A DNA stretch of 64,000 bases from CAVVEQ01 sp963802095 (GCA_963802095.1 CAWDHI010000005.1:186001-250000); one strand, 5' to 3'; positions 45,447 to 54,801 are shown, counted from the stretch's first letter. Notes: a model not told the origin generated them from the letters alone. Made by a program: numbers and translations.

Positions 45447-46269
45447 TTACTTGGGTTTCGCCGTGGAGGAAATATCCTGCAAGCCATTGGAAAAGGAAGA
45501 TCCGTTCGATGGGGAGGATTCCCTGGAACGGATCAGATCAACTTCGAAGCGAGAGCGGTCACCGCGATGAAGCGCATGGTAATACTCGAAAGCGACCTCG
45601 TTCTCGGTGAAACTGATCGAATCCAGCATCAGCAACGGCGCGCCGCGCTCAATATCCAGGAGCATCGCCTCTGTTTCATTGGCAAGCACAGCTTCGATGT
45701 AGCGTCTCCCGCGGGAGAGGATAATTCCGCCTTCCGTTTCCAGGAATTCGTAGAGCGAACGATTGGAAAGATCCACCATGGCCACTGGCGGGAAAATGGC
45801 GTACGGGATATAGGTTGTGACCAACTGGATGGGTTCATCATTGATGAACCTCAAACGCTGGATATCCACCACCTGTGTACCGGGGAGGATATTTAGGAAT
45901 TTGGCCACCGTTTCATCCGGCGGGAACGACCTGCTGGTGTAGTACTCGGGTGACAGGTTTCAACCCGCGCTCGATCATATCCTGGTAGAACCCGGTAAGC
46001 TTCTGAATGAGGCCTTCATTGATCTTCGGTTCGGAGATGAAAGTGCCTTTGCCCTTGCGGCGGGTTATGGCGCCCTCCAATTCCAATTCGCGCAACGCCT
46101 GGCGTACCACTGTGCGACTGACTCCGTAGGTCTCGCAAAGGTCCTGCTCCCCGGGGATCTGCTCGCCCGGCCCCCATTTCTTTTGCGCGATCTGGGTCTT
46201 CAACAGATCCATCAACTGGAGGTAATAGGGGATGTGGCTTTCGAAATTGATTACGGAGGGATTGTTCAT
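45447..46269 (-). CDS. GntR-family regulator (HutC/UTRA type), one frameshift
   Basis: The wHTH half (46269 to about 45930) and UTRA half (about 45930 to 45447) lie in different frames. They join as QQVV-PPDETVAKFLN if one C of a CCC run near 45930 is removed. The joined protein is about 273 residues. The DNA-binding domain has PGEQDLCETYGVSRTVVRQAL around residues 40-60 and the GKGTFISEP wing near 75-83. The UTRA domain is typical of regulators that respond to phosphorylated sugars. It heads the leftward operon and faces a matching rightward promoter across a 345-bp control region holding two related operator-like sites. It probably represses both directions. Confidence 0.82.
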
Positions 46270-46287
46270 GGATGAGTGAGTTGAATT

Positions 46288-46309
46288 CTTGTAATCCTGT
46301 TATTACAAG
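46288..46309. promoter_or_regulatory. Operator-like palindrome at the GntR promoter
   Basis: CTTGTAAT (46288-46295) and ATTACAAG (46302-46309) form a perfect 8-bp inverted repeat around CCTGTT. The site lies three to 24 bp downstream of the leftward -10 box, over the expected transcription start. Its TGTTATTACA core recurs, reverse-complemented, in the site at 46473-46490. Confidence 0.6.
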
Positions 46310-46311
46310 TT

Positions 46312-46340
46312 ATTATAGAAAACTTCCACCCTCCTGTCAA
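46312..46340 (-). promoter_or_regulatory. Consensus promoter of the leftward GntR-led operon
   Basis: On the minus strand, TTGACA (46340-46335) and TATAAT (46317-46312) are separated by exactly 17 bp, a perfect sigma-70-type match. The GntR start codon lies about 43 bp after the -10. Confidence 0.85.
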
Positions 46341-46442
46341 TAGATGGCTGGTATCTTTAAGAATCGCGAATTCTAGCGCTTCCAGCAGAGGGTCGATTCT
46401 GATAAAAAAATACCAACTTATGATTTATTAAGCTTTAACCTA

Positions 46443-46470
46443 TTGCATTTTGAAAAACCGTAGATATAAT
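46443..46470 (+). promoter_or_regulatory. Promoter of the rightward isomerase-dehydrogenase genes
   Basis: TTGCAT (46443-46448) and TATAAT (46465-46470) are spaced by 16 bp. The leader to the ATG at 46615 is about 140 bases. The operator-like site at 46473-46490 covers the expected start point. The remaining intergenic DNA (46341-46442 and 46491-46600) shows nothing else I can name. Confidence 0.75.
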
Positions 46471-46472
46471 AA

Positions 46473-46490
46473 TGTTATCCTGTAATAACA
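46473..46490. promoter_or_regulatory. Operator-like palindrome at the rightward promoter
   Basis: TGTTAT-CCTGTA-ATAACA is a perfect 6-bp inverted repeat immediately after the -10 box. The segment CCTGTAATAACAAGTTAT (46479 onward) matches CCTGTTATTACAAGTTAT at the leftward promoter at 16 of 18 positions. Confidence 0.6.
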
Positions 46491-46614
46491 AGTTATGGCC
46501 ACTATCAATAGCAAGAAACATGGTCGAAAATCAGCTTCCCGGTAATTTCGCGGCGGAAAAGTCACCGCGTATTTTCGATTAAATCCATCCAACATCCATT
46601 AAAGGAGGCAAAAG

Positions 46615-47475
46615 ATGAAAGTAGGGATCGATAGTTATTGCTACCACCGTTTTTTCGGCGAGGTTTATCCTGACCAGAAGAAACCTGCAAAAAACATGAC
46701 CATGGAAGATTTCCTGGTCCGTGCCAAGGAGTTGAAAGTGGACGGAGTCTCCCTGGAATCGTGCTTCTTCCCGTCTTATGACATGGGTTGGTTCAAGGAC
46801 CTCAAAGCCCGCCTGGATGATTACAAGTTCGACCGGGTATATGCCTGGGGGCACCCGGATGGCCTGGAACGCGGAAAAAATTGGAAAGCGTACGAGGAAA
46901 TGGTTATGATGATCCCCTACGCCAAAGCCATCGGCGCGGACGTGATGCGTGTTGTTGGCAGCAGCTTGATGTTCCGCCACGAACCGCATCAACCCCAGAT
47001 CAAAGCATTGGTGAAGATGTTCAAAAAAGCTGTCAAAGTCGCCAAGGATAACGGCGTCAAACTGGCGGTTGAAAACCACATCGACTTCACCTCCGAAGAG
47101 ATCCTGCAACTTATTGGTGAAGTGGATTCCCCTTACTTCGGACTAAACTTTGATACTGGCAACTTCCTGCGCCTGCTTGATGATCCTATAGCCGGGATGG
47201 AAAAACTTGCGCCGTATGTTCTGGCCACGCACGTGAAAGACCTGATGCCCGATAAGAATGCCCGGCCGACCGATTGGTTCTTTTTCGCCGGCGTTCCGGT
47301 TGGCAAGGGCTTGATCGATAACGAAACCCTCGCCAAACTGCTCTTCAAGGCGAACTTTAAGGGCTTCCTGGCGGTGGAGATCGACCACCCGCATACCGAT
47401 TGGACTGAACGAGAAGACGAAGCCGTTGCCCTCAGCATCAAGGAGCTGAAACGGATCACCAAGGATCTAAAGTAA
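46615..47475 (+). CDS. Sugar phosphate isomerase/epimerase (TIM barrel)
   Basis: This 286-residue AP-endonuclease-2-fold protein has metal ligands visible as Glu in VENHIDF near 145, Asp in NFDTGNF near 180, His in THVKD near 204 and Glu in VEIDHPH near 261. It should isomerise, epimerise or dehydrate a free or phosphorylated sugar or inosose. It is the first gene of the rightward arm, directly under the regulated promoter, and is followed by a Gfo/Idh dehydrogenase after 38 bp, a pairing seen in inositol and 3-keto-glycoside pathways. GGAGG precedes the ATG. Confidence 0.87.
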   Translation: MKVGIDSYCYHRFFGEVYPDQKKPAKNMTMEDFLVRAKELKVDGVSLESCFFPSYDMGWFKDLKARLDDYKFDRVYAWGHPDGLERGKNWKAYEEMVMMIPYAKAIGADVMRVVGSSLMFRHEPHQPQIKALVKMFKKAVKVAKDNGVKLAVENHIDFTSEEILQLIGEVDSPYFGLNFDTGNFLRLLDDPIAGMEKLAPYVLATHVKDLMPDKNARPTDWFFFAGVPVGKGLIDNETLAKLLFKANFKGFLAVEIDHPHTDWTEREDEAVALSIKELKRITKDLK

Positions 47476-47513
47476 TCCCTGCCGATAGGATCTTTCGATA
47501 ACGGAGGAGAGCA

Positions 47514-48677
47514 ATGAAAAATGTGAATGTCGCCATCATCGGCACAAAGTTCATGGGCAAGGCGCACAGCAATGCCTGGTCCTCGGCTCCCAAGTTCTTC
47601 AGCCTCGGTCTCAAGCCTGTGCTGAAGGTAGCCTGCGGCCAGGATGAATCCTACACCAGCGATTTTGCCAAAACATGGGGCTGGGAGGAAACAGAATTCG
47701 ACTGGCGCAAAGTTGTGGAGCGCAAGGATATTGATATCATCGATGTCTGTACGCCTACCTATTTACACAAGGAAATTGTCATCGCAGCCGCTGAAAATGG
47801 CAAGCAGATCTTCTGCGAAAAACCCATCGCGTTGAATTACGCTGAAGCGAAAGAGATGTATGACGCTGCTGAGAAGGCGGGGGTGCTTCATTACCTCAAT
47901 CACAATTACCGCCGCACCCCCGCAATCGCATTCGCCAGGCAGTTGATCGAAGCTGGTAAGATCGGGCAGATCTTCCACTGGCGCGGCACCTACCTGCAGG
48001 ATTGGATCACCGATCCCAACTTCCCGCTCACCTGGCACCTGCAAGCCAAATATGCCGGGGCCGGACCGCATTACGACCTCAATTCCCACAGCGTGGACCT
48101 GGCCCGCTACCTGATAGGCGAAGTGGATACCGTTACGGCCATGCTCAAGACCTTTGTTGAGGAACGCCCTCTTCCCGGAAAGGACGCCGGTACGTTTAAA
48201 TCCGGCACCGGTGGTGGACCCAAGGGTAAGGTCACGGTTGATGATGCTGCATTCATGGTGGTGGAATTTGCCAATGGCGCGCTTGGTTCGTTCGAAGCCA
48301 GCCGTTTCGCAAGCGGGCGCAAGAACTACAACTACTTCGAGATCTATGGCAGCAAGGGCAGCCTGATCTTCAATCTGGAGCGCATGAACGAGCTCCAGTA
48401 TCTCAACCTGGAGGACGCAGCTGGGGAACAGGGATTCCGCACCATCCAGACGACCGAATCCATCCATCCCTATATGGCAGCCTGGTGGCCTCCCGGACAT
48501 ATCATTGGGTACGAGCACGAATTCACTCATGCTGTGGTGGATTTCCTAAATGCACTGGAGAAAGGCACTAAGATCACTCCGAACCTTCTGGATGGGGTGA
48601 AGGATATCCAGATCCTCGAAGCTGCAATCATCTCCTCGCGCGAAGGACGCAAGGTCAAAGTAACCGAAGTCAAATAA
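47514..48677 (+). CDS. Gfo/Idh/MocA family oxidoreductase
   Basis: This 387-residue dehydrogenase has an N-terminal GTKFMGKAHSNAW coenzyme region, EKPIALNYAEAKEM near residue 102 with the catalytic Lys, and DLNSHSVDLARY near 190. A GTYLQDWITDPNFPLTW segment near 160 resembles Gfo/Idh enzymes from glycoside-degrading loci. It oxidises a ring hydroxyl of a sugar or cyclitol with a tightly or loosely bound NAD(P). It is co-transcribed with the preceding isomerase and ends before a GC-rich hairpin at 48694. GGAGGAGA lies before the ATG. Confidence 0.87.
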   Translation: MKNVNVAIIGTKFMGKAHSNAWSSAPKFFSLGLKPVLKVACGQDESYTSDFAKTWGWEETEFDWRKVVERKDIDIIDVCTPTYLHKEIVIAAAENGKQIFCEKPIALNYAEAKEMYDAAEKAGVLHYLNHNYRRTPAIAFARQLIEAGKIGQIFHWRGTYLQDWITDPNFPLTWHLQAKYAGAGPHYDLNSHSVDLARYLIGEVDTVTAMLKTFVEERPLPGKDAGTFKSGTGGGPKGKVTVDDAAFMVVEFANGALGSFEASRFASGRKNYNYFEIYGSKGSLIFNLERMNELQYLNLEDAAGEQGFRTIQTTESIHPYMAAWWPPGHIIGYEHEFTHAVVDFLNALEKGTKITPNLLDGVKDIQILEAAIISSREGRKVKVTEVK

Positions 48678-48693
48678 GCAGTTGTTCAAGATT

Positions 48694-48729
48694 CGGGGAT
48701 GGGCACCGTTCGTTGAATGCCCATCCCCG
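48694..48729 (+). terminator. GC-rich hairpin after the isomerase-Gfo pair
   Basis: CGGGGATGGGCA (48694-48705) pairs with TGCCCATCCCCG (48718-48729) around a 12-base loop, 17 bp after the dehydrogenase stop codon. It is followed by AAAAAT rather than a T-run, so it may act as a weak terminator or a 3' stabiliser. Confidence 0.55.
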
Positions 48730-48758
48730 GAAAAATCATATGAGGAAAAGACCTAGAA

Positions 48759-48775
48759 ATGACAATAAATGTCAT
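48759..48775. promoter_or_regulatory. Operator-like palindrome upstream of the ROK gene
   Basis: ATGACA-ATAAA-TGTCAT is a perfect 6-bp inverted repeat 28 bp upstream of the ROK -35 box. A TTGACATTT element inside the promoter carries a related half-site. Confidence 0.45.
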
Positions 48776-48802
48776 AAGAATTGATCAAATCAACAAAACT
48801 TA

Positions 48803-48830
48803 TTGACATTTGTAATTAGGCAGCTATAAT
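48803..48830 (+). promoter_or_regulatory. Promoter of the ROK-transporter operon
   Basis: TTGACA (48803-48808) and TATAAT (48825-48830) have perfect hexamers with a 16-bp spacer. The leader to the ROK start codon is about 140 bases and contains a short stem followed by eight T residues near 48886-48907. Confidence 0.75.
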
Positions 48831-48983
48831 GGATAAGTCAGTCATCAGGATAATTCAAGCACCGAGCTGCAACGCTTTCCCTGCGAGTCCTGAGGGCTAT
48901 TTTTTTTCGAACGGGTTGTTTTTCGGCAAGCTGAGCACCTTGAACCACATACCGCAGTACCATTCTTTTCTTTGGACTCGATA

Positions 48984-50309
48984 ATGGGCTTTGGGCGAGA
49001 GGTAAGCACAAAAAAATACCGTTCCAATAATCTACCGAACATGCCGGAATGGCTTGTTCAGGCAGAGGATTTGCCCAACCGGTTGTTCATCACTCCCACT
49101 GAAAAAGAGCTTGTTGATCTGATCCGCAACCACAGCGAGCTCACCAAGGCAAACCTTGTAGCACTCACCGACCACTCCCGCACCAAAGTCACCAGCAGCA
49201 TCGAATCCCTCCTCCAAAAAAAATTCATCATAGAAAACCAGGTTTCTGAATATTCAGGTGGTCGAAGGTCGAAGACCTTCAGCTTGAATGGCGAACTTGG
49301 CTACGTGGCAGGCGTGGATATTGGCGCGACCAGCGTGGATATTTCCATTGCAAATTTTGGGCAAAAGATCCTGGCAAGGTGCTCGGAAGATCTGCAGGTT
49401 CGGGAAGGTCCCATCAAGGTGCTTGGCAGGATCTGCGAGTTGGTCGAAGCGCTCTTCAAAGAAAACAACCTGGATCCTGCGAAATTGCGTGGGATCGGGA
49501 TCGGCATTCCCGGCCCGGTGGATTTCTCGACCGGGACCGCAATCTCTCCTCCCATCATGCCCGGCTGGGACCGCTACCCGATCATCGAAACTGTGCAGCA
49601 ATGGTTCCCGGCTGCCAATGTCGTTGTGGATAACGATGTGAATGTGATGGCCCTGGGGGAACTCAATCACGGAGCAGGGCGTGGGGTTAACGACCTGATC
49701 TTCGTCAAAATTGGTACTGGTATCGGCGCGGGGATCATCTGCAATGGCAAGATCTACCGCGGCGCCAGCGGCTGCGCCGGGGATATCGGGCACATCAGCG
49801 TGGATAAGAATGGCCCATTATGCCCCTGCGGTAACCGGGGATGCCTGGAAGCCCTTGCTGGCGGACCCGCCATCGCTGAGCGTGCCTTGAAAGCCGCCCT
49901 GGCTGGCGGGAGTGAGATCCTGATCCATCATTATCATGAACATGGCGACCACCTCACTGCGGTGGATATCGGTGAGGCTGCCAGGGAAGGTGATACCTTA
50001 TCCATCGAGATCATACGATCCAGCGGGCAGATGATCGGAGAGGTGTTGGCCAGCCTGGTTAACTTCTTCAACCCGGATATGATCGTGATCGGCGGAGGGG
50101 TCAGCAAACTTGGGGATATCCTTCTTTCCTCCATCCGTCAGGCAGTTCTCAACCGCTCCCTGCCGTTAGCCACCCGCAACCTGGATATCGTTTTCTCGTC
50201 CATTGGACCGGATGCTGGCGTTCTTGGAGCGGATAATTTGGCGATGGATTACATATTTACGGTTGAATCAACCAACGGGAACGGCGTGGAAGGCATCCAC
50301 GAGGAATAA
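48984..50309 (+). CDS. ROK-family transcriptional regulator
   Basis: The protein has about 441 residues from the ATG at 48984 (an in-frame TTG lies at 48972). The winged helix-turn-helix is at about 30-90, with an LTKANLVALTDHSRTKVTSS recognition region. It is followed by the sugar-kinase-like ROK domain: VDIGATSVDISI near 110, VDNDVNVMALGE near 215 and the zinc signature CPCGNRGCLEA near 275. ROK repressors bind free or phosphorylated sugars. As first gene of the import operon it probably controls uptake in response to the imported sugar, complementing the GntR regulator. No strong ribosome site is seen. Confidence 0.85.
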   Translation: MGFGREVSTKKYRSNNLPNMPEWLVQAEDLPNRLFITPTEKELVDLIRNHSELTKANLVALTDHSRTKVTSSIESLLQKKFIIENQVSEYSGGRRSKTFSLNGELGYVAGVDIGATSVDISIANFGQKILARCSEDLQVREGPIKVLGRICELVEALFKENNLDPAKLRGIGIGIPGPVDFSTGTAISPPIMPGWDRYPIIETVQQWFPAANVVVDNDVNVMALGELNHGAGRGVNDLIFVKIGTGIGAGIICNGKIYRGASGCAGDIGHISVDKNGPLCPCGNRGCLEALAGGPAIAERALKAALAGGSEILIHHYHEHGDHLTAVDIGEAAREGDTLSIEIIRSSGQMIGEVLASLVNFFNPDMIVIGGGVSKLGDILLSSIRQAVLNRSLPLATRNLDIVFSSIGPDAGVLGADNLAMDYIFTVESTNGNGVEGIHEE

Positions 50310-50319
50310 GGATAGAACG

Positions 50320-51184
50320 ATGAAATTTGGCGTGAATACTTTCGTGTGGGTCTCGCCCTGTACTACCGCAGCCATACGGGACCTGGCTCCGAAAGTCAAG
50401 GAATTGGGTTTTGATATCCTCGAGATCTCTGTGGAAAACCCAGCTCTGCTGGATATGACCCAGATCAAAGCTGAATTGGAGAAGAACCAGCTCCAACCCA
50501 TCGTCTGCGGTGCATTTGGGCCGGACCGTAACCTTTGCAGCACCAATTTCCAATACGCGGAGAATGCACGCCAATACATTCGATGGTTGATCGATTCTGC
50601 CGAAGCCCTGGGATCGCCTGTCGTATGCGGCCCGATGTATTCCGCCGTAGGCAAGGACCATATTGAGGACGAATCCGAGCGAAAAGCAGAATGGGATCGT
50701 GCTGTGGTGGAGATTCGGAAACTTGCGGATTACGCCCGATCGAAAGAATATTCGTTTGGCTATGGAAACACTCAACCGGTTTGAAACGGACATGCTCAAT
50801 GTTGTTTCCCAGGGGTTGAAGTTCATCGCCCAGACCGGGATGGACAATGTAGGTTTTCATCTCGATACCTTCCACATGCACCTGGAGGAGAAGAACAGCG
50901 GTGATGCGATTCGCGCGGCCGGGGAAAAGATCTTCCATTTCCATGCCTGCGAAAATGACCGCGGGGTTCCCGGCACCGGCCAGGTGCATTGGGATGATGT
51001 CGCGAAAGGTCTGAGAGATGTCCATTACAATGGTCCGGTCGTGATAGAATCCTTTACCTCGCAGGTGAAGGAGATCGCCCGCGCGGTGTGCATCTGGCGG
51101 GAGATCGCCCCCAGCCAGGATGCGATCGCATCCCAGGGGTTGAAATTCCTGAAAACTCTTCTGTTTGAGAATGTAAGAAAATAA
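50320..51184 (+). CDS. Sugar phosphate isomerase / D-tagatose-3-epimerase-like (one frameshift)
   Basis: This TIM-barrel protein is joined from two frames meeting near 50745: 50320 onward (MKFGVNTFVWVSPC) and the piece ending at 51184. Together they give about 287 residues with ARSK-NIRLAMETLNRFE at the join, exactly the conserved METLNRFE metal-ligand block of the ketose 3-epimerase group. Further ligands follow in HLDTFHM, FHACENDRG and VVIESF. The expected reaction is C3 epimerisation of a free ketose. It lies 10 bp after the ROK gene and 12 bp before the transporter. AAGGAT precedes the ATG. Confidence 0.78.
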
Positions 51185-51254
51185 AACGAGGTTTCTATGA
51201 CAGTCGCATCAACAACAACCCAAGCTGAACATCCTCTGCCAATCAGGGGCAGTG

Positions 51255-52784
51255 ATGGAGGTTCGCAACATATGCAAACGCTTCCCCGGTGTCCAGGCCT
51301 GCAAGGATATTACTCTTCAATTCATGCCCGGCGAAGTGCATGCCGTCGTGGGTGAGAACGGCGCGGGGAAATCGACGCTAATGAAGATCATGGCCGGGGC
51401 TTATATCGCCGATTCAGGCGAATTGATCCTTCAAGGAGAGAGGGTTTCGTTCAATCATCCTCAGGAAGCTCAATTCAAAGGCGTAAGCATCATTTACCAG
51501 GAATTCAACCTGCTTCCCGAACGAACGGTGGCCCAAAATATATTCCTTGGACGGGAACCCGGGAAATTCGGTGCACTCGATGTGGCAGAATTGAATAAAA
51601 ATGCGGTACATGTTCTGAAGGAAGTGGAAGCGGATCAAATGATCAGCCCAACAGCCATGTGCCATTCCCTTTCCGTGGCGGAACAGCAGATCGTGGAAAT
51701 TGCGAAAGCCATTTCCTTCGATTCCAAAGTCCTTATCATGGACGAACCGACTGCCTCTCTTACCACTATTGAAGTAAAGATACTTTCCGATCTGATCTCA
51801 AAATTAAAAGCTCGCGGGATGGCGATTGTCTTCATCTCACACCGTTTACGCGAGGTTTTTGAGATCGCTGAAAAGATCTCAGTCCTAAAAGATGGCGAGT
51901 TGGTTGGCACCGTTTTGACAAAAGACACCAACACATCTGAGATCGTGCATATGATGGTTGGTCGAGACCTCGATCATTATTTCCCACCGCTCGGCAGGCC
52001 GGAAGATTTTGGCGAAGTTGTTCTGCGGGTGAAGGATGGCGGGAACAACTTCCTAAAAAATATTAATTTTGAGCTCCGCAAGGGAGAAGTGCTCTGCGTC
52101 GCCGGGCTTCAGGGCTCCGGTCGCACAGAAATGGCGCAAGCCCTATTTGGGGTTGTCCCATTCAAAACTGGAACGATAGAGGTTTATGGAAAAATTCGGA
52201 ACATTAAGAATCCCCCGGACGCGATCCGTCTTCAAATGGGATTTGTGACCGAAGATCGCAAGGCGGAAGGGATCTTACCGAAACAACCCATCCGGGATAA
52301 TATCCTGCTGACAGTCCGGACGCTGCAACCATTCCTGGGATTTGTATATAAGGACGGAATTCGGAAATCCCGCACACTTGTTCCTGATCTTGCCAGGCAA
52401 GTTGATCTAAAAGCGGAAACCTTTGACCGCGAAGCGCAATTCCTCAGCGGTGGCAACCAACAAAAAGTTGTTCTCTCCAAGTGGCTCTCCTCAAAATCCA
52501 ACATTTTTATTTTCGATGAACCAACGCGTGGGATCGATGTTGAAGCAAAAGCGAGCATTCACGATATGATCCGTGGATTGACCAAGCAAGGTATTGCAGT
52601 TTTGATGATCTCCTCTGAGCTTCCTGAAGTGCTCGGGATGAGCGATCGGATTCTGGTAATGCGGGATGGAAAGATCGCAGGCGAACTTCCCGCGAAATCG
52701 ACAGAAAAAGACATCATGTTTGTGGCGACAGGCCATGCGGAAGAGCTGAATTCCAAGAATATTGCAAATGTAGGAAAGGAATAA
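51255..52784 (+). CDS. Sugar ABC transporter ATPase (RbsA/MglA type, two ATPase domains)
   Basis: This protein of about 509 residues has two fused nucleotide-binding domains. Domain 1 has GENGAGKST near 37, LSVAEQQ near 140 and LIMDEPTAS near 162. Domain 2 has a degenerate P-loop (GLQGSGRTEM), as is usual in this family, LSGGNQQKV near 397 and FIFDEPTRGID near 415. It energises import of a monosaccharide or polyol. The ATG at 51255 follows AGGGG. A second possible start, the ATG at 51197 with GAGG upstream, opens an 18-residue lead that would be in frame if GGGG at 51246-51249 were GGG. The permeases follow directly. Confidence 0.9.
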   Translation: MEVRNICKRFPGVQACKDITLQFMPGEVHAVVGENGAGKSTLMKIMAGAYIADSGELILQGERVSFNHPQEAQFKGVSIIYQEFNLLPERTVAQNIFLGREPGKFGALDVAELNKNAVHVLKEVEADQMISPTAMCHSLSVAEQQIVEIAKAISFDSKVLIMDEPTASLTTIEVKILSDLISKLKARGMAIVFISHRLREVFEIAEKISVLKDGELVGTVLTKDTNTSEIVHMMVGRDLDHYFPPLGRPEDFGEVVLRVKDGGNNFLKNINFELRKGEVLCVAGLQGSGRTEMAQALFGVVPFKTGTIEVYGKIRNIKNPPDAIRLQMGFVTEDRKAEGILPKQPIRDNILLTVRTLQPFLGFVYKDGIRKSRTLVPDLARQVDLKAETFDREAQFLSGGNQQKVVLSKWLSSKSNIFIFDEPTRGIDVEAKASIHDMIRGLTKQGIAVLMISSELPEVLGMSDRILVMRDGKIAGELPAKSTEKDIMFVATGHAEELNSKNIANVGKE

Positions 52785-52785
52785 C

Positions 52786-53781
52786 ATGGCGACCACAACA
52801 CCTTCCGAAAACTGGTTCAAAAAAATGTCCCGGTCATCCAAGATCCCACCGGTGTATATCTTTCTTGTAATGATCTTTTTGATCACAGGCATATTTGATC
52901 AGATTAATTCCGACGGCCAAATGTTCACCAATCCGGCGATCATGCTCAATATCATCGTCCGGTCCGTCGCGCTCGGTATCGTGGCGGTTGGCCAAACATT
53001 TGTTTTAATTGGTGCTTCCATCGATCTTTCTGTCGCATACACCATTAGCATAACCGCAGTCATGTCTTCCTATATCATGCAGGGAAATAACTCGAACGTG
53101 CCGGTTGCTCTGCTTGGTGTTTTTGCCATTGGTATCGTAATCGGGCTTGCGAATGGGTTGATTATTACAAAACTCCGCGTGAATCCATTTATTGCAACTC
53201 TTGGTGTGAGCCTGGTCATTAAAGGTGTGATCAACGCCACATTCTCCAACTATACCGGCAGCGTTCCCCAAGCCTTCGAATGGTTCGGGTATGGCACGCT
53301 CGGTCCAATCCCTGTTTCGATCATCATCTTGTTGCTGGTGGTGACAATTGGTTGGTTCATCCTGTCCAGAACAAAATTTGGAGCCCATCTTTATGGAGTG
53401 GGAGGGAATTCGGAAGTTGCCCGTCTTTCCGGTGTGCGTACAGATAGAGTACTTATCGGTGCGCATGTTCTGTGCAGCGTTACCGCGGTGCTATCGGGGA
53501 TCTTCCTGGTAAGCCTGATGCGTTCCGGCGCTCCCTGGGTGGGGCCGAATGGTGTGTATGATTTGAACTCCATTGCAACCGCGGTGATTGGAGGTACTGC
53601 GCTCTCCGGAGGAAAGGGTGGCGTGTGGGGTACTTTGGCTGGTGTTCTGATCTTTGGTGTGCTTGCCACTGCCTTCAACCAACTTGGAATCAATCCATAC
53701 ATGAAAAACATTCTACAGGGCGTTATCATTATTCTTGCTGTGGCAAGTTATACAGCCCGCTCGAAAAAAGAAGCGGCTTAA
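52786..53781 (+). CDS. Sugar ABC transporter permease (RbsC type), first
   Basis: This 331-residue polytopic inner-membrane protein has eight to ten hydrophobic segments. The family block GANSEVARLSGVRTDR-like sequence (GGNSEVARLSG near 206) is the cytoplasmic coupling loop. The central IGASIDLSVAYTISI segment and the ending GTALSGGKGGVWGTLAGVLIFGVL are typical of BPD_transp_2 sugar permeases. It starts one base after the ATPase stop codon, with GGAAAGGA upstream, and pairs with the next permease to form a heterodimeric channel. Confidence 0.9.
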   Translation: MATTTPSENWFKKMSRSSKIPPVYIFLVMIFLITGIFDQINSDGQMFTNPAIMLNIIVRSVALGIVAVGQTFVLIGASIDLSVAYTISITAVMSSYIMQGNNSNVPVALLGVFAIGIVIGLANGLIITKLRVNPFIATLGVSLVIKGVINATFSNYTGSVPQAFEWFGYGTLGPIPVSIIILLLVVTIGWFILSRTKFGAHLYGVGGNSEVARLSGVRTDRVLIGAHVLCSVTAVLSGIFLVSLMRSGAPWVGPNGVYDLNSIATAVIGGTALSGGKGGVWGTLAGVLIFGVLATAFNQLGINPYMKNILQGVIIILAVASYTARSKKEAA

Positions 53782-53793
53782 GGAGTGGATCCA

Positions 53794-54801
53794 ATGACAG
53801 CATCAACAATCACAAAACAAAATTCAACCCCCAACTTCCTCCAAAAGGTTTGGGCATGGATCAAGAAGGTTCCTCCTGTCTACCCCATTTTCCTGGTGAT
53901 CTTCATAACCCTGGGTTTCCTCAATCCAAAGGGTTACCAGACGATGAACGGGATCATGACTTATCTTCGACCGGCTTCCCCCCTGGCAGTTTTAGCAATT
54001 GGCGAAATGTTCGTCCTGGCCCTGGGTGGATTTGATCTTTCCATCGGCGCGATTGTTACCTTCGTCGTTCTTGCGTCCTCAAAATTTCTGGCGAATGATC
54101 CTACAAATATGGTTCCCAATGTCCTCATTTTGCTGGGTTTGGGAGTAATCGTCGGTCTAATTAACGGGTTTGTGGTTAGTTTTCTTAAGGTGCCATCTTT
54201 TATTACAACCCTGGGAATGATGATGATCGTTCGGGGAGCTGCCTTATATTATGTTGGTGGGGCACCCAAAGGTTACCTGACCGATAATTTCCGCATGTTC
54301 GGGCGCAACTATATTATGGATGTGCCATTCTTTACCCGCATCCCATATTCCTTTATTGTTTTGCTCATACTGGCAACTATCGCGTTTATCGTCTTTCACC
54401 GCACGAATTGGGGACGCCAGATCCTTGCGATTGGAGATAACGTTCGCGCTGCGGGACTCTCCGGGGTGAAATTAAAATTCGTCCGAATGATGACCTTTGT
54501 ATTTTGCAGCGTATTTGCGGTACTTGGGGGAATCATGGTTGCGGGATATGGAGGTGTAAATGTGACCATCGGAGAAGGCATGGAATTGAATGCCATCGCA
54601 GCCTGTGTGATCGCTGGTGTAATGTTGGGAGGTGGTAAGGCGAATGTTATCCAGGTCATTTTTGGAGCTTTTACCCTGCAGGCGATCGTGAACCTGTTGA
54701 ATCAGCTTGGCTTACCGAAGCCATATACCGATGCTGTTCAGGGCTTGATCATCATTGGGGTTGTAGCGTACTCTGCGCTCAGCACGATGAAAAAGCGATA
54801 A
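53794..54801 (+). CDS. Sugar ABC transporter permease (RbsC type), second
   Basis: This 335-residue permease starts from the ATG at 53794, with AAGGAG eight bases upstream; an in-frame GTG at 53785 is less likely. Family features are GGFDLSIGAIVTFVVL near 70, the coupling loop GDNVRAAGLSGVKLKF near 214, and the ending GGGKANVIQVIFGAFTLQAIVNLLNQLG. It is the second half of the heterodimeric channel of the importer. A 161-bp gap to the binding-protein gene follows, with no clear promoter. Confidence 0.9.
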   Translation: MTASTITKQNSTPNFLQKVWAWIKKVPPVYPIFLVIFITLGFLNPKGYQTMNGIMTYLRPASPLAVLAIGEMFVLALGGFDLSIGAIVTFVVLASSKFLANDPTNMVPNVLILLGLGVIVGLINGFVVSFLKVPSFITTLGMMMIVRGAALYYVGGAPKGYLTDNFRMFGRNYIMDVPFFTRIPYSFIVLLILATIAFIVFHRTNWGRQILAIGDNVRAAGLSGVKLKFVRMMTFVFCSVFAVLGGIMVAGYGGVNVTIGEGMELNAIAACVIAGVMLGGGKANVIQVIFGAFTLQAIVNLLNQLGLPKPYTDAVQGLIIIGVVAYSALSTMKKR

